DNA of 64,000 nucleotides from Oscarella lobularis (Eukaryota; Porifera; Homoscleromorpha; Homosclerophorida; Oscarellidae), in NCBI RefSeq assembly GCF_947507565.1, contig NC_089177.1:2106648-2170647 (forward strand), given 5' to 3'. The position numbers were made by a program, and so were the translations under genes. Below the pieces are notes generated by a model. That model was not told the DNA's origin. It was given only the letters and a program-made list of their open reading frames with translations, and did not search any database. The stretch's first letter is position 1, and every line of letters begins with the position of its first letter. Below, in pieces: positions 11,405 through 27,235 of the stretch.

Positions 11405-13129
11405 ATGGACGACGACGAAGAGAAGGAAAAGGAGCACTTTCAGAGAGTCTGCAACTCGTTTGCCTACTACAGGTGCAGCAAACAAATCGATCTCTTCGCT
11501 CGAACTCGAGCAAAGATGCATCGCTCAGGATCCACACACTAAAGCGCGTCGCTCGCGCTCATCAAAACTACTCTCTCCTACCGTCGTCCCATCAGAAAAT
11601 CCTACACGACTTCTTACCTCACTTGGAGCGAATTAAAGAAGCGGCCGACGCGAACTACCGCTTTATTCTTCAACTGCTCGTCGCCTCGCGAGGAATGTTC
11701 GTCAATTCGGGCATGACGGATGACGTCGTGCCGCCCATCGATCCCGTCACGGGTCGCGTCATCGACGAGAGCGTCCCGCTTGCCTCTGGAGTCGACATGG
11801 ACAAAGTGACGACGACCGTCAAGCAGTTCTATCGAGACTGGAGCATTGAAGTACAGTAGTAGTTTGCTTCTCCGTTGTTCTATGGAGCGTCAAAAATCAC
11901 AGTAGTGTATTGCGTGCACCGAACATATATATAATTATATTTATAACGAAATTGGAGAAGTTGTATAGAGGGAGACCATATGTGCGGTGGTACTGTATGC
12001 TGCTGTGCTTTTGACGCTCCACCTTACCTGCCAATGTCCAATTCGCTGCTTCCAGGGTGAAGCTGAAAGGGAAATCTGCTATCATCCTATCATAGAAGAA
12101 TTGCAAATGCGATTGCCGTTGTCCTCGGAGTATGGCTTACTCAAAACCTAGCAATGTAATAGAAAGGCTGATCGTTGCAGGCGTCCTGTGTCGGTTCTCG
12201 TACCTGGCTCAGGTCTCGGTAGACTCGCCTTTGAAATAGCAAAATTAGGTACCCAGATAGAAGCAAGTCAATACCAAATTAGACAACTCCTTTTTGTGTG
12301 CGTGTGATCAATAAAGGGTATCAATGTCAAGGCAATGAATGGAGTATGTTCATGCTGACGGCGTCACATTTTATGCTGAATCAGTAATAAAGACAAATCG
12401 AGAGTGATTCACAATTTTGACCTGTCTTCTCAACTGTTTTAGTGTAAAGGGAACCAACGTTTATACCATACATCCTTGGTTGCATCATTTTTGCAACAAT
12501 TTGGCAAATGAAGATCAACTCCAGACCGTACGGATACCGGACGTTGATCCTCACTCAATGCCAAAGGGCTCACACTTTTCTATGGCAGCAGGAAGTTTTA
12601 CCGAAGTCTATACGGAACCCAGTTAGAACGCGGAGCATAGAGTAAATCACGCGTGTGTGGACAAATGATTACTTTCAGATGTATGGGATTGCGTTGCAAC
12701 TTGTTATTTTATCGACACCGCCGCTAACGTACTGGATTACGTAGAAACTATTTCAAATATTCTAAAACCGGGCGGATACTGGATCAATTTTGGTATGTTA
12801 AGATCTTAATTGGGCTATCAGACGCGTGGAAGGTTCTATAACGTTTTCTATACTTCTATAGGACCGCTACTGTATCACTTTGCCGATATGCCCAACGAAA
12901 AGTCCGTTGAACTGAGCTATGAGACTATCAAGCGAGCTATGCTCACTCACTATGGATTTCAGCTTATTGTGAGTTTGGCTTCTTTTTGGTTGGCGTTGAA
13001 CGAGTCGTTTGGGTTTAGAAAGAGGTAACGAATGTGCCGTCAACGTACATACAAAGTCCCAAGTCGATGATGAAGATGACTTATAACTGCGTGTTCTTCG
13101 TCGTACAAAAACCTTTTCACGCGAGCTGA
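11405..13129 (+). CDS. CARNMT1: carnosine N-methyltransferase
   Basis: Nine exons (11405-11472, 11529-11850, 12056-12129, 12181-12248, 12317-12383, 12443-12621, 12679-12792, 12862-12968, 13019-13129) join in frame to 369 residues; the human enzyme has 409. It methylates carnosine to anserine with S-adenosylmethionine. The SAM-binding motif [16 protein letters not shown], followed by CQGNEW, FPDVDPHS-like [31 protein letters not shown] and LKPGGYWIN, are all present and match the N2227/CARNMT1 family. The C-terminus ends FFVVQKP. All introns are 49-205 bp with GT-AG ends. Confidence 0.94.
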
Positions 13130-13163
13130 ATACTGTAGCTTTCGTTCAGTACGGGGAGAGAGA

Positions 13164-13186
13164 GGGGGGGGGGGGGGGGGGGGGGG
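13164..13186 (+). repeat. poly-G run (23 G) flanked by GA repeats
   Basis: A homopolymer of about 23 G lies between the convergent ends of CARNMT1 and the E4-E2 gene. Its length may be unreliable in assembly. Confidence 0.85.
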
Positions 13187-13307
13187 AGAGAGATCTAAAT
13201 ACTCTCTTATACGACTGCATTGTTGTAGTGCAGACACTGACACTTTTGGTCACAAATACACTCTTTTCCGCACTCGATACTCATACTTCCTACCTGTTCC
13301 TCTCGCT

Positions 13308-16300
13308 TTACAATTTGTTCATTTCTCTGCGCAAATCGTTGACGGCTCTTCTCAGTCGTCGCTCCTCTTCAGCACTCTCGCACTCACGCAGCCACTGAGA
13401 GCACTGGTTCAGCAGCGTATGTCTCTGCAAAGCAAAATGAACTTTGATAGCGTCCTCAAACCCTACGTAGAAAAAAAAACTCAGACCCTCAATACCAGAG
13501 CAAGGAACTCCCCTACCCTCAGCAGGACACCTCAGTTGGCCCACCATAGCAAGCCTGACCGTATTCAGCCTTATTGCGGCGTTACATTGACGGCTTCGCG
13601 CCTGAGCATTATATGCTTTTCTTATGAATAATAATAAATCATGCATTGGCTCACGTTTCCTTCCGCTGTTCCGCGCATTCCTTCGTAGCCAGGTTCGTTG
13701 TACATGGGATCGGAAATGAGAATCATTCCTTGAATAGACACGAGGACCTAAACGTCGTCTCATTGACTAGTCAGTTACTACAAAGACATTGCTATCACCT
13801 GAAAAAGGCTCGATTGCTTGGGATCCCACTTTTCCGTTGAGTCGCCTCCGTGCCAAGTTCCAAGCAAACTGAGACAAACCTAAAACGTCAGCAGAAACGT
13901 CAGCCTATGACGTAATTTCAATTTTCCGCCTCGCCTTTCCGTCTGCATAGAGATTGGGATTAAATCTCACGGTTCCATTCCCAGTGGTAATTAATTTCAC
14001 GAGAGGCGGAACGTTGGGATAATTAGACGGATAGTATATATCAAAGGCAAAGCAGCCCAAGCTGTACGGGGTCCCAATAGGACCCGTTATCAGCGCACGA
14101 GCCATGTCCATGCGATCTTCATCCTAAAGAGAAGTAATACGTCTAAGGGGAAAAGTCAAACGTCGTCGTCGAACGAATCCTTGCCTGCCGGATCAGAATG
14201 GAAGAATCCGGGTGGAGCGGAAGAGACTCAGCGAGTTGACTGAACTCCTTCATCAACGCTCGAACTTTAGGCGATCTCGGGTCCAAGAAACGATTCAAGC
14301 TGTGAGAATGAAAAGCGTGTCGATCCTAAAAAAAAAGAAAGAAAATTCGTCGAAAAAAGATTGACGAGTCAAATTTAATTTTCCTCACTTCAAAATCGCA
14401 CGAATCGTATTTTGCTTCGCGAAGCGCCTCGATGTAAATTCCGGCGAGCACGCCGCGATCGAAGTCGTCGGCTGCCTCCGCCTCCGCTTGCCAATCGCTC
14501 TTGTCGAAATCGGCGTCGACGTTGCCGTCGTCGTCGCCGATCATTTCGGTTTGAATGAGCTGAACGCGTAGAACGCACTCTTCGAAGTCGCTTCGCATGT
14601 CCTCGCTCCCCAGACCAATTCGTCGCAGAATAGACAGCGTCTTCTGCATCGTCGACTCGGAATAGTCGGGATGAGCGGCGAGCGCTTCGACGAAATCGTA
14701 CGCGCTCTCGTCTCGACCGGAAAACGATTCGGACGGACTCTGCTTGGCGAGACGAACGGCGATTCCCGTGATCGTACCCAGAAGATTGCGCGGATTGAAG
14801 TTGTATCTATAGAGGAAAAATTAAATATGAATATAAATATAAATATAAGCAGTCGCTTGTTTCGGATCCTCACTTCGACATGTCTTTGACTTTGAAGTCG
14901 AGCGAACGACTACCGCACAGCGATTCGATGAAGTTGATGATCTAAGGAGAAGGGAATACCGGTTCAGCAAAGCGTGCATGAGTTTTTTTACCGCTGCAGC
15001 GGCTCTCAGTGAGAGAGGAGGCTGAGAAAAACATTTTGCCACTTCTTCTGATTGAGTGACTAAATCGAGAAGGCCCAGAGTAGAAGTCGCCTGATAAAAA
15101 AATTTTGTTATTGCTAAATAGAGAAGCGCGCGCTTGTTTCACCATTTTCATAAATCCGGAGCCGACGCCCTCTTCGTTTCGAAGGAATTCCGTCTTTTTG
15201 TCTCGCTCGTGACGAGGTAACGCCTTCCACGCGTTCTCTGTTCAAACGTGAGGAAAGGGGGCTAGCTAGCGCCACTGGCACACACAACTCCTGTTCCTAC
15301 CGTCTTCCATCGCCTGTTGCACCTGCTTGACGTTGGCAAGTCGCTGCATGCTATCGTTCAACTGGTAGAGCAAAGTGTCAAAGATCGCACTCAGAAAGGC
15401 CTACAATATTTGAGATATCAACAAAGAGATGCGGTCTTTTGACTACTGTGGACTTGCCTGGAATCGAGCAGTGGACGCTTGGGCAAGAATGGACGATCGG
15501 CAGTCCTGTCGGAGCCAAAAGTGTTCAATCAGCTTCGTAATATCAGATCTGAAACACAAAATAAAAATACGATTGTTTTAACGTTGCTCCTCTACATGAA
15601 TGATACTACCTTGATCCGTATTTGTCAAACTCTTCCTTGTCAACGTCGAGTCCTTCGACGACGTCGACGGCAGCGTAGGTGCTCAGAAGCGCCGGTCCCA
15701 GATAACTCTGCACAGCCGGACAAGTGTGAACGACCGCCGCCAAATCGTCAGCGACGCCACTAAAAGAAATAAAAAATCTTCTGAGGCGATTTTACGCGAC
15801 TGCCATTCGAACCTTCCCCATCCCATGGGACCAAGCAAACCCGATCTAAAGATCGTTCGTTATATGACGAAGGAGTTCATTTGTGCATGTGTCACCTCTG
15901 CTGTTTGTCTGAGTGATCCACAAATGCTAAAAGCACGCCGACGATTCGACTTTGAGTCAAAGGACTCGGTAAAAGATCGGGTCTCTGAAGGAGCCCGACG
16001 CAGCACTCGACAAACGGCACCAAGGAAATCTAAAAATTGTACGACGTTAGACATTCGTCCTCCGTGTCACTTCGAGTACTGTAGTCGATTTGAGTAGATC
16101 CGAATTGTGAAAGGCCAAAAACTTGAACCAGGCCGCCATGTCTTTGATGCAGTATTCCGGTATGGAAGAACAGAGATTCTGCTGGGCTTCAACGACATCT
16201 TCCTCGCTCATTCCCTCCTACGTAAAACGTACGATGCAACCAAGACTGAAAAGAAACTTAAACAGTTCACCTTTCGGCATGATTCCAATTGCATAAGAAG

Positions 16301-19300
16301 CCAAACGGACTGGGTGATGTAGAACTTGGAGCAGAGTTCGGCAAAAGTCGAATCGAACAGAAACGTGCCAAAATTAACGACTAGCAACTAACAAAAACGA
16401 TAAATTTTTGTTCTTTTATCGATTGCTCCCCCTTTCCTACCATAACACGTTTGTGTATTTCTTCCTTTTTAGCGCCGTCCAGGGCCTTTTCAAGTTTAAT
16501 AAGTTCGCTACGCAAAATTTCAATCGGTGAGCACATGTATCCGTTTAGGATCCGTTTCTCACTGTAGCATCTTTTCGAAATGATTGATTGTGGAATGCAA
16601 ACCGACGTGCAGTGCGCGCTGAGTCAGGAAAAAGCACTCGGTCAAAAAATTGTGACCTAGGCGAGAGACAGCACGTAAACAAAAGCGAACGCGGCAACGA
16701 AACGGTGAGCGTTGCCTTCGACAAAAAATCGCTCGTGCGCTTTGCCAATTCTTTCGTCCAAAGCTAAGAAAAAAAATTGAATTTTTTCGATGACAATAAT
16801 GCTTGGTTGTCTACCGTGAAGGCAACCCAGAGCCATGCACGTTTCGTTGTCGAAGTCTAGTCGCGCAGTTGGCAGCGAACAGTAGAGAGGATCGATTTTC
16901 GCCAATTTGGGCGTCGGCGAAGAGGCGAAAATCGGTTGACAGAATTTGAGCATCACGGCGCAAAAATTCAGCATAAAACCTAAATGAGAAAAACACGATG
17001 AAAGTCGAAGTGAACGTCATACTATTAGACAGACCGTCGCACGCCACTGGATGCCTAATTTTTTCGCGACGAAATTTAGCCGCCGTGCGCAATTCGTTCA
17101 AAGAGACGACAGACGCAATCCAAGCTAGAACACTTGAAGGAAGAAAAGAAAAGTTCTTTTTTATTTCCTGAAGAAACATGCGTAGAAACTGTACTTGGCT
17201 TTATTTGACGTTTTCAATAGTTTCAAAAGAACCGCATGTGTAATTGCTTGACATCTTTGAAAACCAGCTCGGATTTGTTGCTGAGAACGATGTATTGATG
17301 TATAAAGTGTTCCCTCATAAAATTCTTCTCTCTTACATCAAGTCTCTCCAGGTCGCTCCTATGGGTTTGGGGAAAGCCTGGAAGGCTCGTGTAGCATTCA
17401 GTTGATTTCGGTAAAATCATTATCGAAGCGCCGTCGTGAAATTCGTAAAATTTGGAAATCATTAGCAGGTTGGAGAGTATGCTCTCCCGTTCAAAATACA
17501 CACCCTTCGAAAAAAAAAGGAAATCAAAAACACAGGGAATAAAATCTGACGACGTCTCACCATATTCTTCTGCGCTGCAATCACTTCTCTTTGGAGTTCT
17601 CTTCCAACAGCGTCAAGAATCTCCGGCTAGTTAGTCATTAGTACAGAGAGAACGTGTCAGCTTCAAACTCACCTTGGCTAGCATCGTCTCCAAAGCGCCA
17701 AAATACGGGCCGCCTTCTAAAATAACATCGTCCGGCCTTTAGCACAGATACAGAAAATACACCAGCACTGCTACGGAATTCTTCAAGTATACGGTACCTG
17801 ACTACTGAGCGGATTTTACTCGAAGCATTCCTGACCTAAATACACACGTGTTGACTTTTTTAGAAGACGTTTGCTGACGTTACTCACCAGGTGACAGAAG
17901 AGTTTTTCTCCTAACGACGATTCCGTCGCAAGGTCGACAAAACGGGTGAAAAAATCGTGAGGCATTCCTACGCCACCTATCCACCCGGGCGACAGACGAG
18001 ACAGAAAAGAATACACTGGAGTCTGAAAAGTTGAATTCTAGACAAAAACGGTTTCGAGCGCCTACTACAAATCTCACAGTCGATGAACCGCTCCGAGAAA
18101 AGCTGGACCAAAGGTCGTCGTCAGTCGACACTTGACATCCTAGAAAATTATAATAATAAATAATTATTATGTGCGTGGAAATAATTTTGTCTTGCCTTCG
18201 AGGATCTGCTCTAGAGCTACTCGGACAAAGACGTCTTTGACTATTGAAGTCAGTTTGTCTACTAGCGGATCCGTTTCTCGTTCGAATGACACTACGTTGT
18301 CATAGCACGTCAGGCAGAATAGAATAGGGTCCTAAAGGAGAGAAAAATTGGACAGTCCATATATATCTCAGAGCTTTGCGCGCTTTACCTGCTCTTTGCT
18401 TAGACACACTAGAATCAACGTTTGCAATTTCTATGCAAGTCCCACTAAAAGTATAACCAAATGAGCAAGGCAAAGTCTGTACCTGTTTCAGCGTGCTTTC
18501 GTCGCTTGGCTGGGGCATCGACGCCGCTCGCAACTCTATAGTATTTCTGACTGCTATCGGCGTTACCATATCAATGGCTTTGATCACCTTCAACGAATAA
18601 ATTATTTAATTAATCTTAATTCCTTCTTCTCTCTTACCAGTTCATAGCCAAGCGTCTTTTCTAAGAAAAATTTGAGCTTCTCGTCTTCACTCATGTTCTG
18701 AACCAAAAGGGGAGGAGACAAGTCAGCATCAGATCTCGCCTCTGCTTTTCTAAAGAACCTGGAAAACGGACGCTGGAGGCTTGGTGGGTTTGGTCGACGA
18801 CGTTCGTCGTTCTCCTTTTGAAATCGGAGCCGTTGCTTCTGCTAGCGTTTTCGAAACGGGCGAAGTCGTAGTCGGTCTTTTGATCTTCGAAACAGACGTC
18901 GGTTTCTCGCCGGGAGACATTGGCTTGCTTTGGTTCTCTGTAGGAGGAATTTCTTTCGAAGGAGCAGCAGCATCGTTGGCCGGCTTGGGAGGCGATTGAA
19001 ACTTGGCCAATCTCTTTGACAGCACCTTTTCTCGCGCTTCGTCCTCCGAAACGGGATCATTGCCACCTTGAGAATAAACGTCGTCGTCGTCGTGGTGGTT
19101 TTTTTCTTCTTTTGGCTTTACAGTACCTTTTGGTTTCTTAGCAACTGATTCCTCAGCCGGAGCTTCCTCGTTCTCTTCCATCGTATTTATATCTCTTTCA
19201 TCATCCTGACAGCTCTCCTCCTCTTTATTCTTTTTCTTCTTCTTCTTCTTCCTGTCATCTTCGCCGTCTCCATCATTCCCTCCATCATTCCCTCCCTTTC

Positions 19301-19561
19301 TTCCACCTCCTGCTGCCCCATTTCCTCCCCCTCCGCCGCCGCCACCACCACCACCACCGCTGGGCGGTGGTGAAGAGTACTGATTATTTCCCTGTTGTTT
19401 TTGTTGATACTGAGTACTTTGCCCTGAAGAAGAGCTGCTTTCGGAATTTCCACGTGTCCTTCCACTTGGTGGCGACCCCAATACGTCCTATCGCAGTTTA
19501 CTGTTGGTAACCCGATCCTTGGCCCAAGGGACGCTGAACTTACTTTTCCGGGTACGAACAT
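13308..19561 (-). CDS. ubiquitin E4 factor (UBE4/Ufd2 core) fused to BIRC6-type E2 (UBC) domain
   Basis: Many small exons form one gene. The start is MFVPGK (19544-19561), then a large low-complexity exon (18759-19487; poly-Gly, poly-Lys, acidic). Next comes an Ufd2 core resembling UBE4[44 protein letters not shown] with [90 protein letters not shown]. Instead of a U-box the chain continues in phase into a UBC domain: [39 protein letters not shown] (catalytic Cys codon ~13874-13876), [11 protein letters not shown], and a C-terminal helix ending MNKL. All junctions from 15458 to the stop are phase-consistent (for example 14389-14806, 14185-14325, 13935-14123, 13799-13879). Four introns use GC donors. 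U-box E4s extend ubiquitin chains; E2 carries ubiquitin as a thioester. The exact first exons between 16.1 and 17.9 kb are less certain. Confidence 0.88.
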
Positions 19562-20020
19562 AGCTCCATTCGATTCGTTCCATGTCGCCTCGACTTTTCC
19601 AGGGCCAAGGTGCGAAAAGCTAGGGCGAGTCGCGACGACGGAGAGTCGAACGTTCGAAATCGAGCTGTGACGTCGCAATCAATTCGCGTAGCGACTCCTT
19701 TTTGCATTCGCCTTACCAGCGCTCTCCTAACAAACTCTCACGCATGACGCGGCGAGCAAAAGAAGGCGAATGAGACGAAACGACGTACAAGTGCCCGAAG
19801 CAGCCAGATTCACTTTCGTGATGTGGCTTTAGCGTGCGCATACATTACTATTTTTATTTATTTATTTATTTATTTATTCATTTATTTGTTAAATCGTTGC
19901 TGCTGCTGCTCTCAGCTTTAGAGCTTTTGCCTTTTGAATTGAATCGGGCTAAGCGCATCATTCTGACATCACCTACTCCTAAAGTCATTCATTTTTACAT
20001 TTGTTCATAAATCTAATTAA
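19562..20020. other. intergenic region, TTTA microsatellite
   Basis: Nothing coding was recognised between the E4-E2 start and the EF-hand gene stop. It contains a TTTA run (about 19851-19888). Confidence 0.6.
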
Positions 20021-20769
20021 TCACCTACGTTCTGTCGGCCGGCATGATCTCGTTGAGTACCACATGTACAATGCAGACACCAAGGCAGCAACACCAGTCA
20101 CAAGAACAACCATCTTCAACTTTGAATAAACATCAGAGTCATCATTCGTCTCATGGCCGTCACTGTTGCTCAAGTCCTAACAAATAAAACATTAGACATC
20201 AGCTACCGGTATCTTTCCTAAGCGCGTCTCAATGACGTAAGCTCTCCTCGTCACAGTGTAGCGTAGACCTCCTATTTTAGTAGACACGTTTCTTTAAAAC
20301 GTACACAAACGTAGTATACTACCTCTGATGATAGATTTAGGATACAAAGAGTGCAAAGGTTCCACTAACCTCAGATGCTGCAACGAGAGCATCAAACTCA
20401 TCTGGGAATAGACCGCCTTTGCGATCGATATCATACACTTTTGTCCACTCTTTCGCTTTCTGCACGATTTCACTAAATAGAGCACGGCAGTTTTTTGTTC
20501 TCTCTGGTCTCTCTTGCCTCCTCGGAGACTGCGAAATGCTCAGCGAGTTCGGAGGCCTCGACGAGTCCATTTCCGTTTGTGTCCGCTTCGCTGAATGTGA
20601 TACTTGTTTTCACTTTTGCAAAGCCTTCAGATATCTCCGCGAATCCGTCTCGAAACATCTTCTCTGCTTGCTCCAAGATGATCTGAGCTTTTAGGTCGTC
20701 TTGAACGGCACAACTTTGAAACAGAATTTTAAAGAGAAGAACGTAAGCAATTGCAGAAAAGCTTGCCAT
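20021..20769 (-). CDS. secretory-pathway EF-hand protein with C-terminal membrane helix
   Basis: Exon 1 starts at ATG 20769 with a signal peptide (MASFSAIAYVLLFKILFQSC) and a canonical EF loop DTNGNGLVEASE. Exon 2 (start near 20470, end 20370) carries a second EF-like loop DIDRKGGLFPDE. Exon 3 (20021-20176) encodes a TM helix (VVLVTGVAALVSALYMW) and a short Arg-containing tail. So it is probably a calcium-binding type I membrane protein of the ER/Golgi or cell surface. The exon 1 to exon 2 junction cannot be closed with a GT donor in phase: a GC donor at GAG|GCAAG is near but in the wrong phase. No specific orthologue is recognised. Confidence 0.65.
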
Positions 20770-21008
20770 TGCAGAAAGAGAAATGGAAGAAAGAACAGTC
20801 GCATGACGTTGCCTTAGTAACGCGCGTTAAAAGAAAAAGTACAATGGGGTTTTTTACCCTGTAGTCCTGTCATGAAAACCGGCTGAGAAAGACAAATCAG
20901 TTGCTAAGAAGCATGCCAACATTTTAATGATTTATTTTTGACGCCTACTTGGAGAGATCATCGAATGCCGTAAACGTAATTACGATCGTCGTAACTATCC
21001 CACCATCA

Positions 21009-21335
21009 ATGTCGCGAACGACTGCGCTGCGTTTGTATAGGCGACTTCTAGTCGAAAGCGGCAAGTTCACTAGTTACAACTACAGGTAGTTTTAGTCCTA
21101 CAATGGTGCTTGTTCTTTGCAACGACTAATTCTACAGAGAACACGCAAGGAGGAGAATTCGAGAGGAATTCAAGCGAAACAAGAACGTCAACAATTCCGA
21201 GGAGTTAAGTCACCTTCTGAGAAAGGCTGAAAGAAGCCTCGAAACGATCCAGAGACAGGTAAAGCGAAATTTATGAGATAGACGAACCACGATTATGCGC
21301 AGTTCTCACATTACATGACTCTACACAAGGTCTAA
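21009..21335 (+). CDS. LYRM4: LYRM4/ISD11 mitochondrial iron-sulfur assembly subunit
   Basis: Exons 21009-21085, 21138-21258 and 21303-21335 give 76 residues. The LYR motif region (ALRLYRRLL), FTSYNYREHARRRIREEF, KNVNN and ERSLETIQRQ match ISD11, which binds and stabilises the cysteine desulfurase NFS1 and acyl-ACP in mitochondria. The human protein has 91 residues; the last exon here is short (FSHYMTLHKV) and its acceptor is the least certain part. It starts 239 bp from the divergent EF-hand gene. Confidence 0.88.
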
Positions 21336-21680
21336 TATTATCTAAACTTATAAGCATTGGCCTTAAAATTTATCCAATCAGATTCTTGTCTAATTAACTC
21401 AATAATTGAGGTAGATGTAGGCTATTGGCAAACTGTAGGCAATCGTGGCTTCCTGTCCTTTCTTTACGACACGCGACGTTGTGTTTTAGGTTTTGATTGG
21501 AATGATGTATGCACAGCCCAAACTAGTCATCGAGAAGTCAACAGAAACAAACGGGTAGCCTGCCAATCACCTATGCAGTGGCATTATTACACACACTACG
21601 TGTTCGCTCGCAAAAAAAATTAAAACACTTGGGTACTATGCCAACTGCGAACCGCGCTTGTTCGATGTTGCGTCTATCGT
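21336..21680. other. convergent intergenic spacer
   Basis: About 345 bp between the ends of LYRM4 and SUPT16H; no gene or repeat was recognised. Confidence 0.5.
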
Positions 21681-26724
<5,044 letters not shown>

Positions 26725-27235
26725 TTTGCGATTTTTGGCCGACACAGACGCACGTTAGGGCGACAAAGGCCCGAATGCCCGCGCTCTTGAAACGTCATCG
26801 CCTGACGTCACTCCTGTACATCTGTCGGCACTGACTCGTGCTCGGGATGCTGCTAGAGAACAGGAATTGAGCAAGAGGATTGGATGAAATATGCGCTCCC
26901 ATCTCAGGGCCTACAATTTCCTCCAAGAGAATGGACAAGTTTTTGCTCAGATGGATGTGTACTGTAGATCTTGATAAAGTCGAACGGTGCATACCAATTC
27001 TACACCCACTTCCCGACTCTGGAAAAGCTGCAGATTCGTGAAGACATGAAAAGTTTTCTTTCGTTGATTCAAGCTCTACCGTAGAGGTCACTAACATTGC
27101 GTATTTGCAACTTCTTACTGTGTGACTGCACTTTACATTATTGCACGTTGAATCGCATCAAAGTTTCTGGCAGATAGGACTTGATCACGTGGTTTGAAAA
27201 AGTTACGGACAGACGTAAGCTCAAATGTCTGAAAA
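26725..27235. other. intergenic region upstream of SUPT16H
   Basis: No coding exon recognised. It probably holds the SUPT16H promoter and, at 27183-27218, one copy of a 36 bp repeat that also lies next to ARMH3. Confidence 0.5.
27183..27218 (+). repeat. 36 bp direct repeat, copy 1 (3' of Roco gene)
   Basis: Identical to 30782-30817 except for three positions. It contains CACGTG and the shared core GTTACGGACAGACGTAA, and is followed by AAATG-TCTGAA, resembling the ARMH3 start (AAATGGCTGAA). Confidence 0.85.

Noticed and set aside
13308-14325. UBC exons as the end of a separate BIRC6 gene
   Set aside because: The domain is BIRC6-like, but every exon junction from the Ufd2 core down to the stop is in phase, with no promoter-sized gap or BIR domain, so one fused gene fits better.
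26795-27097. 100-codon minus frame between SUPT16H and the Roco gene
   Set aside because: No recognisable domain, no neighbouring exons in phase; likely chance.
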